64,000 bases of DNA. It comes from Burkholderiales bacterium (GTDB lineage: Bacteria; Pseudomonadota; Gammaproteobacteria; Burkholderiales; Eutrophovitaceae). This document shows positions 46,803-55,234 of this stretch, one piece after another. The notes beneath the pieces were generated by a model that saw nothing but the letters and a program-made list of their open reading frames with translations, ran no database searches and was not told the DNA's origin. The number at the start of each line of letters is the position of its first letter. The stretch's first letter is position 1. A program made the translations under genes and the position numbers. The stretch is from contig DATMAN010000054.1 of assembly GCA_035560005.1 (NCBI GenBank), forward strand, positions 62,001 through 126,000, in the 5' to 3' direction.

Positions 46803-47186
46803 TCAGCCCGCAGCCGCGAATCCGAGCACGCGCAGCGTCCGCTCGTCTTCCGCGATCGGGTGCACTTCCACGCTGCCCAGCCGCGCGCCGGGGATGCGGG
46901 CAGCCACCGCGATCGCCTCGTTGAGGTCCCTGGCTTCGATCACGTAGTAGCCGCCGAGTTGTTCCTTGGTCTCCGCGTAGGGCCCGTCGGTCGTGAAGAT
47001 TCTGCCTCTGCGCACGCGAACCGTGGCGGCGGCGCGTGGCGGCAGCAGGCGATTGCCGTCGACGAAATGGCCGCTGCTGCGGATCGCTGTGGTGAACTCG
47101 CCGTATTCCCGGAGCCGTTTCTCGGCTTCCGCGTGCGGCATCTGCTCCATCACCTTCTCGGCAAAGATCAGGCAGAGATACTTCAT
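46803..47186 (-). CDS. DGPF/YciI-family protein
   Basis: A 127-residue second DGPF protein. It starts MKYLCLIFAEKVMEQM and has FTTDGPYAETKEQLGGYYVIE, with Tyr in place of Phe in the DGPF tetrad. It is 30 bp upstream of the other DGPF gene and 43 bp downstream of a VOC gene, in one run. The GGAAAGGGG leader before the ATG is strong. Confidence 0.88.
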   Translation of the reverse strand: MKYLCLIFAEKVMEQMPHAEAEKRLREYGEFTTAIRSSGHFVDGNRLLPPRAAATVRVRRGRIFTTDGPYAETKEQLGGYYVIEARDLNEAIAVAARIPGARLGSVEVHPIAEDERTLRVLGFAAAG

Positions 47187-47229
47187 GGCGTTTCCCCTTT
47201 CCTGCTTCCAGACCCGTCCGTGCGAGCGG

Positions 47230-47721
47230 CTACCCCTGCTCGTAAGCCTGCCTCAGCTTCGCGATGTCGAGCTTCTTCATCGGCAGCAACGCCTTCATGA
47301 CGCGCCCCGTCCTTCCGGCATCCGGGTCCTGCAGCATCGTGATCAGGGCCGTGGGAACGACCTGCCAGGACAGGCCATACCGGTCTTTGAGCCATCCGCA
47401 CTGCTGTGCCTGCGGGTCGCCCCCTTCCGAGAGCCTGCTCCAGAAGTAGTCCACTTCGTCCTGCGTCTCGCAGTGCACCTGGAGTGAAACGGCTTCGTTG
47501 AACCTGAAGAGCGGTCCGCCGTTCAGGGCCGTGAATCGCTGGCCGTTGAGCTCGAATTCGACGGTCATGACGGACCCTTCCGGCCTGCCGTGGATCTCCT
47601 GGCCCTCGTTTCCATAGCGGCTGATTCTCCCGATCCTGGAGTTGCGGAAGATCGACGTATAGAACTTCGCGGCTTCTTCGGCCTGATGGTCGAACCACAG
47701 GCAGGGGATGATTCCTTGCAT
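47230..47721 (-). CDS. VOC-family PhnB-like protein
   Basis: A 163-residue vicinal-oxygen-chelate-fold protein of the PhnB/3-demethylubiquinone-methyltransferase-like group. Signatures are IIPCLWFDHQAEEAAKFYTS, then FTALNGGPLFRFNEAVSL and CGWLKDRYGLSWQVVP. No methyltransferase domain is present; the family name is historical. Function unknown; common in ECF42-DGPF clusters. GAGGAG precedes the ATG. Confidence 0.87.
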   Translation of the reverse strand: MQGIIPCLWFDHQAEEAAKFYTSIFRNSRIGRISRYGNEGQEIHGRPEGSVMTVEFELNGQRFTALNGGPLFRFNEAVSLQVHCETQDEVDYFWSRLSEGGDPQAQQCGWLKDRYGLSWQVVPTALITMLQDPDAGRTGRVMKALLPMKKLDIAKLRQAYEQG

Positions 47722-47901
47722 GGTGTCAGGCTCCTCTTCGTCCGCAACGGCGAATACTGAATCGGCCTGCGGCCTAGCTTTGCGCGCCGACTTCCCTGTG
47801 GCACCAGTGCTCGACCGCGGCCGATCTCCCGCCGAGGGCGGTCTCGAAATCCTCGATGATGGTGAATCGCCTGTTGCCGTGCTTGCCTTGTCCGGCCGGG
47901 A

Positions 47902-48315
47902 TCAGGACGCGGTGTTGATCATCCAGCTCACGCCGAAACGGTCGGTGACCATGCCGAAGCCGGGCGACCAGAAGGTCTTGCCGAACGGCATCGTGACCTT
48001 GCCGCCATCGGCGAGCGCGTTGAACAGACATTCGCCCTGGACCACGTCGGGCACCGCGATCGACAGCGAGAAGCCGTTGAACGCCGGCGGCCCCGGACTT
48101 TTGCCGTCGGACGCCATGACCCGCGTTTCGCCGACGAGAAAGCTCGCGTGCATCACCTTGTCGTCCCAGCCGGGAGGCACCATGCCGGGCGGCGGTGTCT
48201 CGGGCGCCTCCTTGTAGCGCATGATCGTTTCGACCTCGGCGCCGAGCGTTCTGCGGTAGAAGTCGATCGCCTGCCGGCACGTGCCTTCGAAAAACAGATA
48301 GGGTTCGACCCGCAT
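47902..48315 (-). CDS. VOC-family PhnB-like glyoxalase protein
   Basis: A 137-residue VOC protein with the PhnB signature: VEPYLFFEGTCRQAIDFYRR at the start, then FNALADGGKVTMPFGKTFW and FGMVTDRFGVSWMIN. I start at the ATG at 48315, with GGAG eight bases upstream; the frame is open much further but only as antisense of the sigma gene region. It is 146 bp downstream of the ECF sigma gene and probably in its regulon. Confidence 0.85.
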   Translation of the reverse strand: MRVEPYLFFEGTCRQAIDFYRRTLGAEVETIMRYKEAPETPPPGMVPPGWDDKVMHASFLVGETRVMASDGKSPGPPAFNGFSLSIAVPDVVQGECLFNALADGGKVTMPFGKTFWSPGFGMVTDRFGVSWMINTAS

Positions 48316-48461
48316 GGGCTTGTCTCCGCTCGGTTGATGAAACATCGTACGCATCTGCCGTACGCATCCATAGTCGTTCGGCCAGGCCGGAAATCGACAA
48401 CCGAACTTGCTGCCCGGCCAAGCGCAGACGAACGGCCGGCCACCCCGCGGCCGGCGAACGC

Positions 48462-49712
48462 TCAGCCCGGCAACTGCGCCAGCCTGCGCTCCAGAAACCG
48501 CCGCTCCGGTTCCTGCCGGGTGAGCGCCAGCGCCTGCTGGTAGGAGGCGCGCGCTTGCGCGTGCCGCCCCAGCCGCCGGCACAGATCGGCCCGAGCCGCA
48601 TGCGCGAGCCGGTAGTCGGCGAGGTCGCCGCGCGCCAGTATCGCGTCGATCAGGTCGAGACCGGCCTGCGGGCCGTCGCGCATCGCCACCGCCACGGCGC
48701 GGTTCAGCTCGATCACCGGCGAGGGCTCGACCCGCAGCAGCAGGTCGTACAGACCGACGAGCTGCACCCAGTCGGTCGCCTTCGCCTCGGTTGCTTCGGC
48801 GTGCACCGCCGCGATGGCCGCCTGCAGCGTGTAGGGACCGAATCTTCTGGAGGACAGGGCGCGCTCCACCAAGGCGAGGCCCTCGGCGATGTATTCCCGG
48901 TTCCACAGCGAACGGTCCTGATCCTCGAGGAGGATCAGGTCGCCGCTCGCCGAGGTGCGCGCCGCGCGCCGCGATTCGTGCAGCAGCATCAGCGCGAGCA
49001 GTCCCAGCGCCTCCGGCTCGGGCAGCAGATCGACCAGCAGCCGTCCCAGACGGATCGCCTCGGCCGACAGGTCGGGGCGCGTGAGCGAGGCGCCCGAAGA
49101 CGCCGCGTAACCTTCGTTGAAGACCAGATAGATCACGCGCAGTACCGAGTCGAGCCGCTCCGGCAACTCGTGGTGGGTGGGTACCTGGTAGGGAATGCGC
49201 GCCTCGCGGATCTTTGCCTTCGCGCGGACGATCCGTTGCGCCAGCGTGGATGCAGGCGTCAGGAACGCATGGGCGATCTGCTCGGTGGTCAACCCGCACA
49301 CCTCGCGCAGCGTCAGAGCCACCTGCGCGTCGGACGACAACGCCGGGTGGCAACAGGTGAAGATCAGCCGCAGCCGGTCGTCCTCGACGGTCTCGCCGGC
49401 CCACTCCGGCGCATCCGCGGCGAGCGCTTCGACCTGTTCGGCGACGTCGTCGAGCGCCTCGAAGCGCGCGCGCCGGCGAATCGCGTCGATCGCCTTGAAC
49501 CGTCCGGCCGAGACCAGCCACGCCCGCGGATTGTCGGGCACGCCGTCGCGCGGCCATTGCTCGAGCGCCACACGGAAGGCATCGTGCAGCGCCTCCTCCG
49601 CGAGGTCGAAGTCGCCGAGCAGGCGGATCAGGGTGGCGAGCACGCGGCGCGACTCGGCGCGGTAGACCGCGTCCACCGTCTTCCTCGCCCGCTCGGCCGC
49701 CTCCGCGTTCAT
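48462..49712 (-). CDS. ECF RNA polymerase sigma factor, ECF42-like, with TPR-like C-terminal extension
   Basis: A 416-residue sigma factor. Region 2 (about 10-90) has LLGDFDLAEEALHDAFRVAL and PRAWLVSAGRFKAIDAIRR. Region 4 (about 115-165) has VALTLREVCGLTTEQIAHAF. A C-terminal extension of about 240 residues follows, ending in TPR-like helices (AHAARADLCRRLGRHAQARASYQQAL). This architecture plus flanking DGPF genes is the hallmark of ECF42. Group members have no anti-sigma factor; the extension is thought to be needed for activity. It begins 7 bp after the upstream DGPF gene. Confidence 0.9.
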   Translation of the reverse strand: MNAEAAERARKTVDAVYRAESRRVLATLIRLLGDFDLAEEALHDAFRVALEQWPRDGVPDNPRAWLVSAGRFKAIDAIRRRARFEALDDVAEQVEALAADAPEWAGETVEDDRLRLIFTCCHPALSSDAQVALTLREVCGLTTEQIAHAFLTPASTLAQRIVRAKAKIREARIPYQVPTHHELPERLDSVLRVIYLVFNEGYAASSGASLTRPDLSAEAIRLGRLLVDLLPEPEALGLLALMLLHESRRAARTSASGDLILLEDQDRSLWNREYIAEGLALVERALSSRRFGPYTLQAAIAAVHAEATEAKATDWVQLVGLYDLLLRVEPSPVIELNRAVAVAMRDGPQAGLDLIDAILARGDLADYRLAHAARADLCRRLGRHAQARASYQQALALTRQEPERRFLERRLAQLPG

Positions 49713-49719
49713 CGGCCGA

Positions 49720-50091
49720 TCACTGTTGCTCGAAGGTCTCGATCGGCCGCAGTTCGATGCCCCAGCCCACCTGTTCGCCCAGGTGCGCCGCCGGATGTTT
49801 CGAGGCCGCGCGGATCGCTTCGTTGAGGTCGCGCGCTTCGATGATGAAGAACCCGCCGACCTGCTCCTTGGTCTCGGCGAACGGGCCGTCGGTCACCGAA
49901 GGCTTGCCGTTTCGCGGCCGGATGCTCACAGACGAGCGCGCCTCCCCGAGCGAAGCCTGGACCACGAGATGGCCGCTTGTGCGCAGCGCGTGGTCGTGCG
50001 GCGGGCATTGGCTCACCAGCGCTTGCAGCTCGGCCCCGGGCAACGCTTCGAATTTCCTTTCGTCGTAGTAGGCAAGGCAAAGATATTTCAT
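49720..50091 (-). CDS. DGPF/YciI-family protein
   Basis: A 123-residue first gene of the ECF42 cluster. It starts MKYLCLAYYDERKFE and carries SVTDGPFAETKEQVGGFFIIE. I use the ATG at 50091, with GGGAGGAAAGC upstream; the frame is open another 80 codons but without family similarity. The sigma gene follows after 7 bp, so sigma and DGPF are co-expressed. Confidence 0.9.
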   Translation of the reverse strand: MKYLCLAYYDERKFEALPGAELQALVSQCPPHDHALRTSGHLVVQASLGEARSSVSIRPRNGKPSVTDGPFAETKEQVGGFFIIEARDLNEAIRAASKHPAAHLGEQVGWGIELRPIETFEQQ

Positions 50092-50222
50092 GCTTTCCTC
50101 CCGTTCTTCGCCGACCGGCGATAGCGCCGCATAGTCGATCGGCAAAGGCCGCATTCGACATGGCCGCGCGCGGACCGGCGGCACGAGGCCGCCATGATAC
50201 GACGCAGTCCCGGCACCGCTTC

Positions 50223-50520
50223 GCGGCTCGCGTCGTTTCAAGGCCGGGGAAGCCCTGGATCGCGCCACGCATCGAACACCGCGGCATCGACGAGATCTAT
50301 CGATCTCGGAGCAGGCGCCGAAATCGATCAGCCGCAAGACCATTTTCGAACGCGACTGCGATCCGCGGTGCGAGCGCGAGGCGCGGTCCGAGGTGCTGGC
50401 GGCGTTCTGCGAACGGCTGAGCAGAGACCTGGCGCGCCAGGCTTACGCGGCGCGGACGATCGGCGTCGAGCTGCGTGACGCGGACTTGCGCACCGTCACG
50501 CGCGAGCTCACGCCCTGGAA
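50223..50520 (+). pseudogene. dinB (DNA polymerase IV) remnant
   Basis: Two pieces of a Y-family polymerase survive in different frames. At 50259-50300 one frame reads IAPRIEHRGIDEIY, the palm segment that contains the catalytic Asp-Glu, and shifts by one base into IDLGAG. From about 50315, in another frame, APKSISRKTIFERDC and then RQAYAARTIGVELRD and FRTVTREL-type sequence (LRTVTRELTPW) match the little-finger domain. The roughly 200 residues that should lie between are deleted. No intact frame remains, so this is a decayed gene. It fills most of the 440-bp gap between the ECF42 cluster and the small membrane protein. Confidence 0.65.
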
Positions 50521-50533
50521 TGTCGGTGCACGC

Positions 50534-50815
50534 TCAGGGCGAGCCGTCTCTGCGGATGACTTCGCCTTCGATCACGCGCCCCCCGGGCGGGTTCTCCCGC
50601 ATCCGCCGGCGCAGCTCCCGCGTCTTCCACCACAGATAGCCCGAGATCAGCAGCGCGACGGCGGCCGCGATCGCGAGCACCAGGACCGAGAACATCACCG
50701 CGGCCACCAGGAGCACCGCGCCGGCGGCAAGCGTCGCCAGACGGCCCAGCAACCCGCTTGCAGCAGCACCGGCGCGGCCGGCCGAGAGGCGCGGGCGTTG
50801 CTCGAAATCCTGCAT
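50534..50815 (-). CDS. Small two-helix membrane protein
   Basis: A 93-residue protein of no recognised family. A long hydrophobic region (about 22-63) can form two helices, followed by WWKTRELRRRMRENPPGG and a polar end. GAGGAAG precedes the ATG. Its end abuts the dinB remnant. It is probably an inner-membrane protein; function unknown. Confidence 0.65.
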   Translation of the reverse strand: MQDFEQRPRLSAGRAGAAASGLLGRLATLAAGAVLLVAAVMFSVLVLAIAAAVALLISGYLWWKTRELRRRMRENPPGGRVIEGEVIRRDGSP

Positions 50816-50909
50816 GACGGCTTCCTCGCTTTCGATCTCTGCGCGTCGCGGCGCCTGGACGATGCCTCGTTGGACGCGCCCGCGTCGATTCGGTTCTCGC
50901 CGCGGAGCG

Positions 50910-51521
50910 CTACGATCGCTGCCGCGACGCGCGCAGCCGTTCGATCGCCCGCGCGGCGGTCTCGGCGTCGATCCAGAAGCGCCAGGGGCGTGCCGCCCAA
51001 TAGGGTCCCGCGTAACCGACGCCGATGCGTGGCCCGCGCCGGATGGATCTCGCCGGAATGCGAATGCCGCGGTCCTCGAGCCAGATCCGTTTCGACCTGG
51101 TGGCGTCCGAGCGGTCGAGCTTCTTGTCGATCGCGAGATGCCGCGTCACCCGGCCCGGCCCGGCGAGATACCGGGGATGGCGCTCGGGATCGGCGAGCAC
51201 GCCGCGAATCAGCACGCCCTCGGGCATGCCCTCGCCCGCGGTGCTGAAGTTGAGCATCCAATGCACGCCGTAGATGAAATAGACGTACAGTGTTCCGCCG
51301 TCGGCCCACAGCGGGGCCACTCTGGCCGTGCGCCGCCCGCCGTAGGAGTGCGCCGCGCGGTCTCGCGGACCTTTGTAAGCCTCGGTTTCCGTGATCATCG
51401 CGCAGATGCGGCGGCCGCGATGGCTGTGGACGATGAACTTTCCCAGCAGATCGCGCGCGACCTGCAGGGTCGGACGGTTGAAGTCGTGGCGCGTCAGTCG
51501 CCGGGGTCCGGTTCGCTTCAC
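50910..51521 (-). CDS. mpg: DNA-3-methyladenine glycosylase (AAG/MPG type)
   Basis: A 203-residue base-excision repair glycosylase of the alkyladenine type. Signatures are VARDLLGKFIVH, the catalytic ITETEAY motif, then RTARVAPLWADGGTLYVYFIYG and GPGRVTRHLAI. The start is GTG at 51521, which has a GGGGA leader. Normal length. It removes alkylated purines. Stands alone; convergent with nothing and divergent from pirin. Confidence 0.93.
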   Translation of the reverse strand: MKRTGPRRLTRHDFNRPTLQVARDLLGKFIVHSHRGRRICAMITETEAYKGPRDRAAHSYGGRRTARVAPLWADGGTLYVYFIYGVHWMLNFSTAGEGMPEGVLIRGVLADPERHPRYLAGPGRVTRHLAIDKKLDRSDATRSKRIWLEDRGIRIPARSIRRGPRIGVGYAGPYWAARPWRFWIDAETAARAIERLRASRQRS

Positions 51522-51637
51522 TCCCCATCCCTGCAGTCAGGATCTTGAACGCGGACGGATTATTTCAGAGATCGGCCCGCCCTTGGAAAATAGAGCCGTG
51601 CCACCATATTGCCTGCTTGCACAAGGGGGCAGCCGCC

Positions 51638-52483
51638 ATGATCGAGCGAACCGTCCAGCGCCTCATCCACTCCGTCCCCGCCTCCGACGGTGCCGGCGTG
51701 AAGTTGCTTCGCAGTCTCGGTCAATCGCAGGCCGCCCGCCTCGACCCGTTCCTGATGCTCGACGAGTTTTCCTCGGACAACCCGGACGACTACGTCGCCG
51801 GATTTCCAGCGCACCCGCATCGCGGCTTCGAGACGGTGACCTACATCCTCGACGGCCACATGCTGCACGAAGATCATCTCGGCAACCGGGGGGATCTGAG
51901 GAGCGGCGGCGTGCAGTGGATGACCGCCGGCCGCGGCATCATCCACTCGGAGATGCCGCAACAGGAACGCGGCCGCATGCGCGGCTTCCAGCTCTGGATT
52001 AATCTTCCCGCGCGGGAAAAGATGAAGGCTCCGGGTTACCGTGACCTGCAGGCGAGCGACATCCCGGAAGTCGCGCTGCCCGCCGGCGGCCTGGCGCGCA
52101 TCATCGCCGGGAAGTACGCGAATGCGGTCGGGCCGATCGCGGGGCTGGCCACCGAACCGGTCTACTTCGACGTTCACCTGCCGGCCGGCGCAGCCTTTTC
52201 CTATGCGATCGCAGACGGCCACAACGCCTTCCTGTATCCGTACGAAGGCAGCGCGCGAGTCGGCGCCACGCCGGTGCCGGCGCACAGCGCGGGCGTGCTG
52301 TCCGCCGAAGGCGACCTGGAAGTCACCGCGGGCGCGCAAGGCACGCGCTTCCTGCTGCTTGCCGGCAGGCCGCTGAACGAACCGGTCGTGCAGTACGGCC
52401 CGTTCGTGATGAACACGATCGAGGAGATCGAGCAGGCCATCCGCGACTATCAGAGCGGGCGTCTCGCCACCGTACCCCGTTGA
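51638..52483 (+). CDS. Pirin-family protein
   Basis: A 281-residue bicupin of the pirin family. Metal-binding His residues lie in FPAHPHRGFETVTYILDG and the cupin continues with SGGVQWMTAGRGIIHSE. The C-terminal pirin domain ends FGPFVMNT-like (YGPFVMNTIEEIEQA). Some pirins are quercetinases, others act on transcription or pyruvate dehydrogenase; the role here is open. I start at the ATG at 51638, with a purine-rich leader. A clear hairpin follows 50 bp downstream. Confidence 0.92.
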   Translation: MIERTVQRLIHSVPASDGAGVKLLRSLGQSQAARLDPFLMLDEFSSDNPDDYVAGFPAHPHRGFETVTYILDGHMLHEDHLGNRGDLRSGGVQWMTAGRGIIHSEMPQQERGRMRGFQLWINLPAREKMKAPGYRDLQASDIPEVALPAGGLARIIAGKYANAVGPIAGLATEPVYFDVHLPAGAAFSYAIADGHNAFLYPYEGSARVGATPVPAHSAGVLSAEGDLEVTAGAQGTRFLLLAGRPLNEPVVQYGPFVMNTIEEIEQAIRDYQSGRLATVPR

Positions 52484-52820
52484 GCGGCGCAAACCGCTCG
52501 GCGTCTCGCGCCCGGGCGCGCAGCACAATGACAAAGCCGGCATGACCTGCCGGCTTGCTTCGTTTGCGCAACGCCAGTACCAGCCGAACGGTTTTCCGGC
52601 GCACCGCGGCTTGCCTGCGCTCGCGTTATCCCTCGTCAAGATCCTTCAAAACCTTCGCAAGAGCGTTCTAGAACGGCGGATCCCCCTCCTGTAGGTTCAT
52701 GCCCAGGTAAGGAACCGGTCGCGAGCGGCGACCAAGCCGATCTGCGTCCGGGCCTCGCGCTCCGAGATTTGCCGCCCAGGCGGCTTTCGGGCGCCTTCGA
52801 GTCGAGTCACGGTGTTCGGC
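52484..52820. other. 337 bp intergenic region with one hairpin
   Basis: Gap between pirin and the LpxR-like gene. It contains the hairpin entered below. The remainder shows no credible frame, RNA or repeat. Confidence 0.5.
52534..52556 (+). terminator. Terminator-like hairpin after pirin
   Basis: AAGCCGGCA-TGACC-TGCCGGCTT is a perfect 9-bp stem with a 5-base loop followed by GCTTCGTTTG. The T content after the stem is modest. It probably ends the pirin transcript. Confidence 0.6.
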
Positions 52821-53888
52821 ATGACGAACGAAAAGGATCGCCCCTGGCCATGGCTCCGGCATGTTTCTGCCGGCGTGCGTTGGCGCGCAGCCGGGGCGGC
52901 GCTGCTCGCGGCGAGCCTCGCCCCGGGGCTGCCGTCCTCCGCGCGGGCCGAAGCCGCGAGCCGAACGCACGCCTCGGCGACCCTGCCCACCTTCGTGTCG
53001 CTCACCGTGGACAACGACTTCTTCGCCGGCTTCGACCGCCATTACACGAACGGCATCCAGTTGGCGTTCTCGGCGGCTACGGGCGCAGTCCCCGCATCCC
53101 TCGGATCGCTGCCGCCTTTCCGGTGGAGCACGCAGCCATGGTTCACGTTCTCGGTCGGCCAGCGCATCTACACGCCAACGGACACGGACCGCGTCGATCC
53201 CGATCCGCTCGACCGCCCCTACGCGGGCTGGTTGTACGCGCTGGCCGACGTGTGCACCCGAAGCGGCGCGACGGTCGATCACGTCCAGGCCGGCATCGGC
53301 CTCATCGGCCCGGCCTCGCTGGCCGAGCGGACGCAGAACGCCTATCACCGGCTGACTGGCTCGGAACTCACCCGCGGATGGGATGCCCAACTCGGCCACG
53401 AGCTGGGGCTGCTGCTGGGCTATGAACGGGCCTGGCCCCGATGGATCGAGGCCGATGGGGGACACCTGGAGGCCGATCTCACGCCGCGGGTCGGCGCGAC
53501 GGCGGGCAACGTGTTCACCTACGCCAACGCCGGTCTGGTCCTGCGGGCGGGGCGGAATCTGCCCGACGATTTTCCGGTGACCTTCGTTTCGCTCGGCCCG
53601 CCGCGCGACGGTTATCGCACGGGGGGCACGGGTTTCGGCTGGTACGCGTGGCTGGGCACCGAGGTGCGCCTCGTCGCTTACAACGTCTTCCTCGACGGGA
53701 ATACCTTCCGCCACAGCCGCAGCGTGGATCGCGAGCCGTTCGGCTACGACCTGCAACTGGGCCTCGTGATGGTGCGCGACAGAATGCGCCTGGGATTCAC
53801 GCTGGTCCGGCGCAGCGAGGAATTCAAGACGCAGCAGGGTGCCGACCGCTTCGGGCAACTGACGCTCTCCTTCCCCCTGCACTCCTGA
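52821..53888 (+). CDS. LpxR-like lipid A deacylase (DUF2219)
   Basis: A 355-residue outer-membrane beta-barrel. The signal peptide ends near ARAEA (about 44). The LpxR core is clear: LTVDNDFFAGFDRHYTNGIQ, then PLDRPYAGWLY and RTQNAYHRLTG, which supplies the catalytic His. LpxR removes the 3'-acyloxyacyl group of lipid A in some pathogens; environmental homologues are common and untested. I start at the ATG at 52821; a GTG at 52812 is in frame. A strong hairpin overlaps its stop codon. Confidence 0.85.
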   Translation: MTNEKDRPWPWLRHVSAGVRWRAAGAALLAASLAPGLPSSARAEAASRTHASATLPTFVSLTVDNDFFAGFDRHYTNGIQLAFSAATGAVPASLGSLPPFRWSTQPWFTFSVGQRIYTPTDTDRVDPDPLDRPYAGWLYALADVCTRSGATVDHVQAGIGLIGPASLAERTQNAYHRLTGSELTRGWDAQLGHELGLLLGYERAWPRWIEADGGHLEADLTPRVGATAGNVFTYANAGLVLRAGRNLPDDFPVTFVSLGPPRDGYRTGGTGFGWYAWLGTEVRLVAYNVFLDGNTFRHSRSVDREPFGYDLQLGLVMVRDRMRLGFTLVRRSEEFKTQQGADRFGQLTLSFPLHS

Positions 53889-53909
53889 CCGGGCGCAAGC
53901 CCGGTCAGG
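53884..53909 (+). terminator. GNRA-loop hairpin overlapping the lpxR-like stop codon
   Basis: CCTGACCGGGC-GCAA-GCCCGGTCAGG is a perfect 11-bp stem closed by a GCAA tetraloop. The TGA stop at 53886-53888 lies in the left arm. No T-run follows, so it may work as an RNA-stability or Rho-linked element. Confidence 0.5.
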
Positions 53910-54020
53910 GCCGAGGACGATCCGGCTGCCGGCCGCCGCCCGTGCAATTTGCTGGCGCGATGGATTCTCGCTAAGCTTCGCGCCTCCGGGCAGTTCGCCC
54001 GCGTCGTGTACGAACAATAA

Positions 54021-54812
54021 ATGCCGCCCTTTTCTCTCGGCCGCGCCGTGGCCGGCGCCTGCTTCCTGGTCACACTGCTCACCCCCGTCATTGCGTTCCC
54101 CCAGGCCCAACCGCCGGCTTCGACCGCTGCCGAAGCCACCATCCGGCGTCCGACCGACTTCCGCTCCCGCGCGGAGTTGCGCCATGAATACCAGGATCTG
54201 CAGAACGGCGGCCACCGCAATCTCCTCATCCCGCGCTTCGAGTACGCCGCGAGCTCGAGCTTGGCGTTTCGCATCGAGACGCCTTACGTCTGGTACGAAG
54301 CGCCCGGTGCGGACCGCGTGGCCGGCCACGGCGATCTGCTCCTGCGCGGCGCGTGGCGCGCCACGCAGCGCGATGGCTTCGCGCTCATCCTGGTGACCGA
54401 GGTCACCTTCGATACCGCCTCCGACGATCGACTCGGGCAGGGACAAACGGTGATCTCTCCGCTCGTGTACGCGGCGATCGACGTGCCCGAGATTGAATCG
54501 GTGTTCTTCCCCAACTTCCAGCACTATTTTTCGGCGGGCGGGGACGGCACTCACCCCGACGTGAGCCAGACGGTGCTCAAGCCCAATCTGCTGACGCGCT
54601 GGCCCAAGCGGTTCTACACTTTTCTCGAACCGGCGTTCCTCATCGACCATGAACGCAATTCCAAGGTCGGCCTGACGGTCGAGCTGGAGGTCGGCAAGCT
54701 CGTCAGCCGGCACGTGGCGGTCTGGGGGCGCCCGGGCGTGGGCGTCATCAAGAACGACCTGCCGCAGATTTACAACTGGAATATCGAGATCGGCGCGCGC
54801 TACATCTTCTAG
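54021..54812 (+). CDS. Outer-membrane beta-barrel of the Phenol_MetA_deg-like group
   Basis: A 263-residue secreted protein. A signal peptide covers about 1-28 (hydrophobic, to AFPQAQ). The remainder alternates hydrophobic and polar residues like a beta-barrel and ends in YIF, with the aromatic C-terminus typical of outer-membrane proteins. Segments such as RIETPYVWYEA and PRVGVG-like GRPGVGVIKND suggest the family once called MetA-pathway phenol transporter. Family assignment is tentative. A hairpin follows at 54830. Confidence 0.65.
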   Translation: MPPFSLGRAVAGACFLVTLLTPVIAFPQAQPPASTAAEATIRRPTDFRSRAELRHEYQDLQNGGHRNLLIPRFEYAASSSLAFRIETPYVWYEAPGADRVAGHGDLLLRGAWRATQRDGFALILVTEVTFDTASDDRLGQGQTVISPLVYAAIDVPEIESVFFPNFQHYFSAGGDGTHPDVSQTVLKPNLLTRWPKRFYTFLEPAFLIDHERNSKVGLTVELEVGKLVSRHVAVWGRPGVGVIKNDLPQIYNWNIEIGARYIF

Positions 54813-54829
54813 CTAGTCGCCCGGATCAT

Positions 54830-54853
54830 GAAACCGGCCAGCAAGCCGGTTTC
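54830..54853 (+). terminator. Hairpin after the outer-membrane barrel gene
   Basis: GAAACCGGC-CAGCAA-GCCGGTTTC is a perfect 9-bp stem 18 bp after the stop codon. The right arm ends in TTTCC, a poor U-tract. Probable terminator. Confidence 0.5.
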
Positions 54854-54961
54854 CGGAGTGCGAAGCCCCGGTTGGCAATGACCCGATGCCTGATCGACGC
54901 ATCGTTAAATCGGCGAGTGCGATCAAGCGACGCCAAGCGGCATCCGGCCGCGCCCCTAGTT

Positions 54962-55147
54962 TCAATCCGGTTTGCAGGGTGCGGGCACCAGCTCCACGCA
55001 CACTCCGGCAATCGCCGCCATCGTCCATAGATTTGCGGCTTCCCGTCCGGCAGCCTTGAGGCGGTCGCTCAGCCTGGAAAGAAACGACGCTTCAGGAAGC
55101 ATCGAGAAGATCGGCACGAGACACTCTGTCATTGTTGCGTTGTTCAT
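54962..55147 (-). CDS. Small protein of unknown function
   Basis: A 61-residue protein with no recognised family. It has a GGAGGG ribosome binding site 9-10 bp before the ATG, which is the main reason for accepting it. The sequence begins MNNATMTECLVPIF, has an amphipathic middle (SRLSDRLKAAGREAANLW), a hydrophobic stretch MAAIAGVCVELV and a C-terminal PCKPD. It follows a small secreted protein gene in the same direction, 88 bp apart. Confidence 0.45.
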   Translation of the reverse strand: MNNATMTECLVPIFSMLPEASFLSRLSDRLKAAGREAANLWTMAAIAGVCVELVPAPCKPD

Positions 55148-55234
55148 TTGGATTCCCTCCTCTGGCGAACGACACAGGTGGCCGCGACTCCTCCCCAGAT
55201 TGTTTGTCCGGCGGGAGCAGCCGCAGCCCATCCA

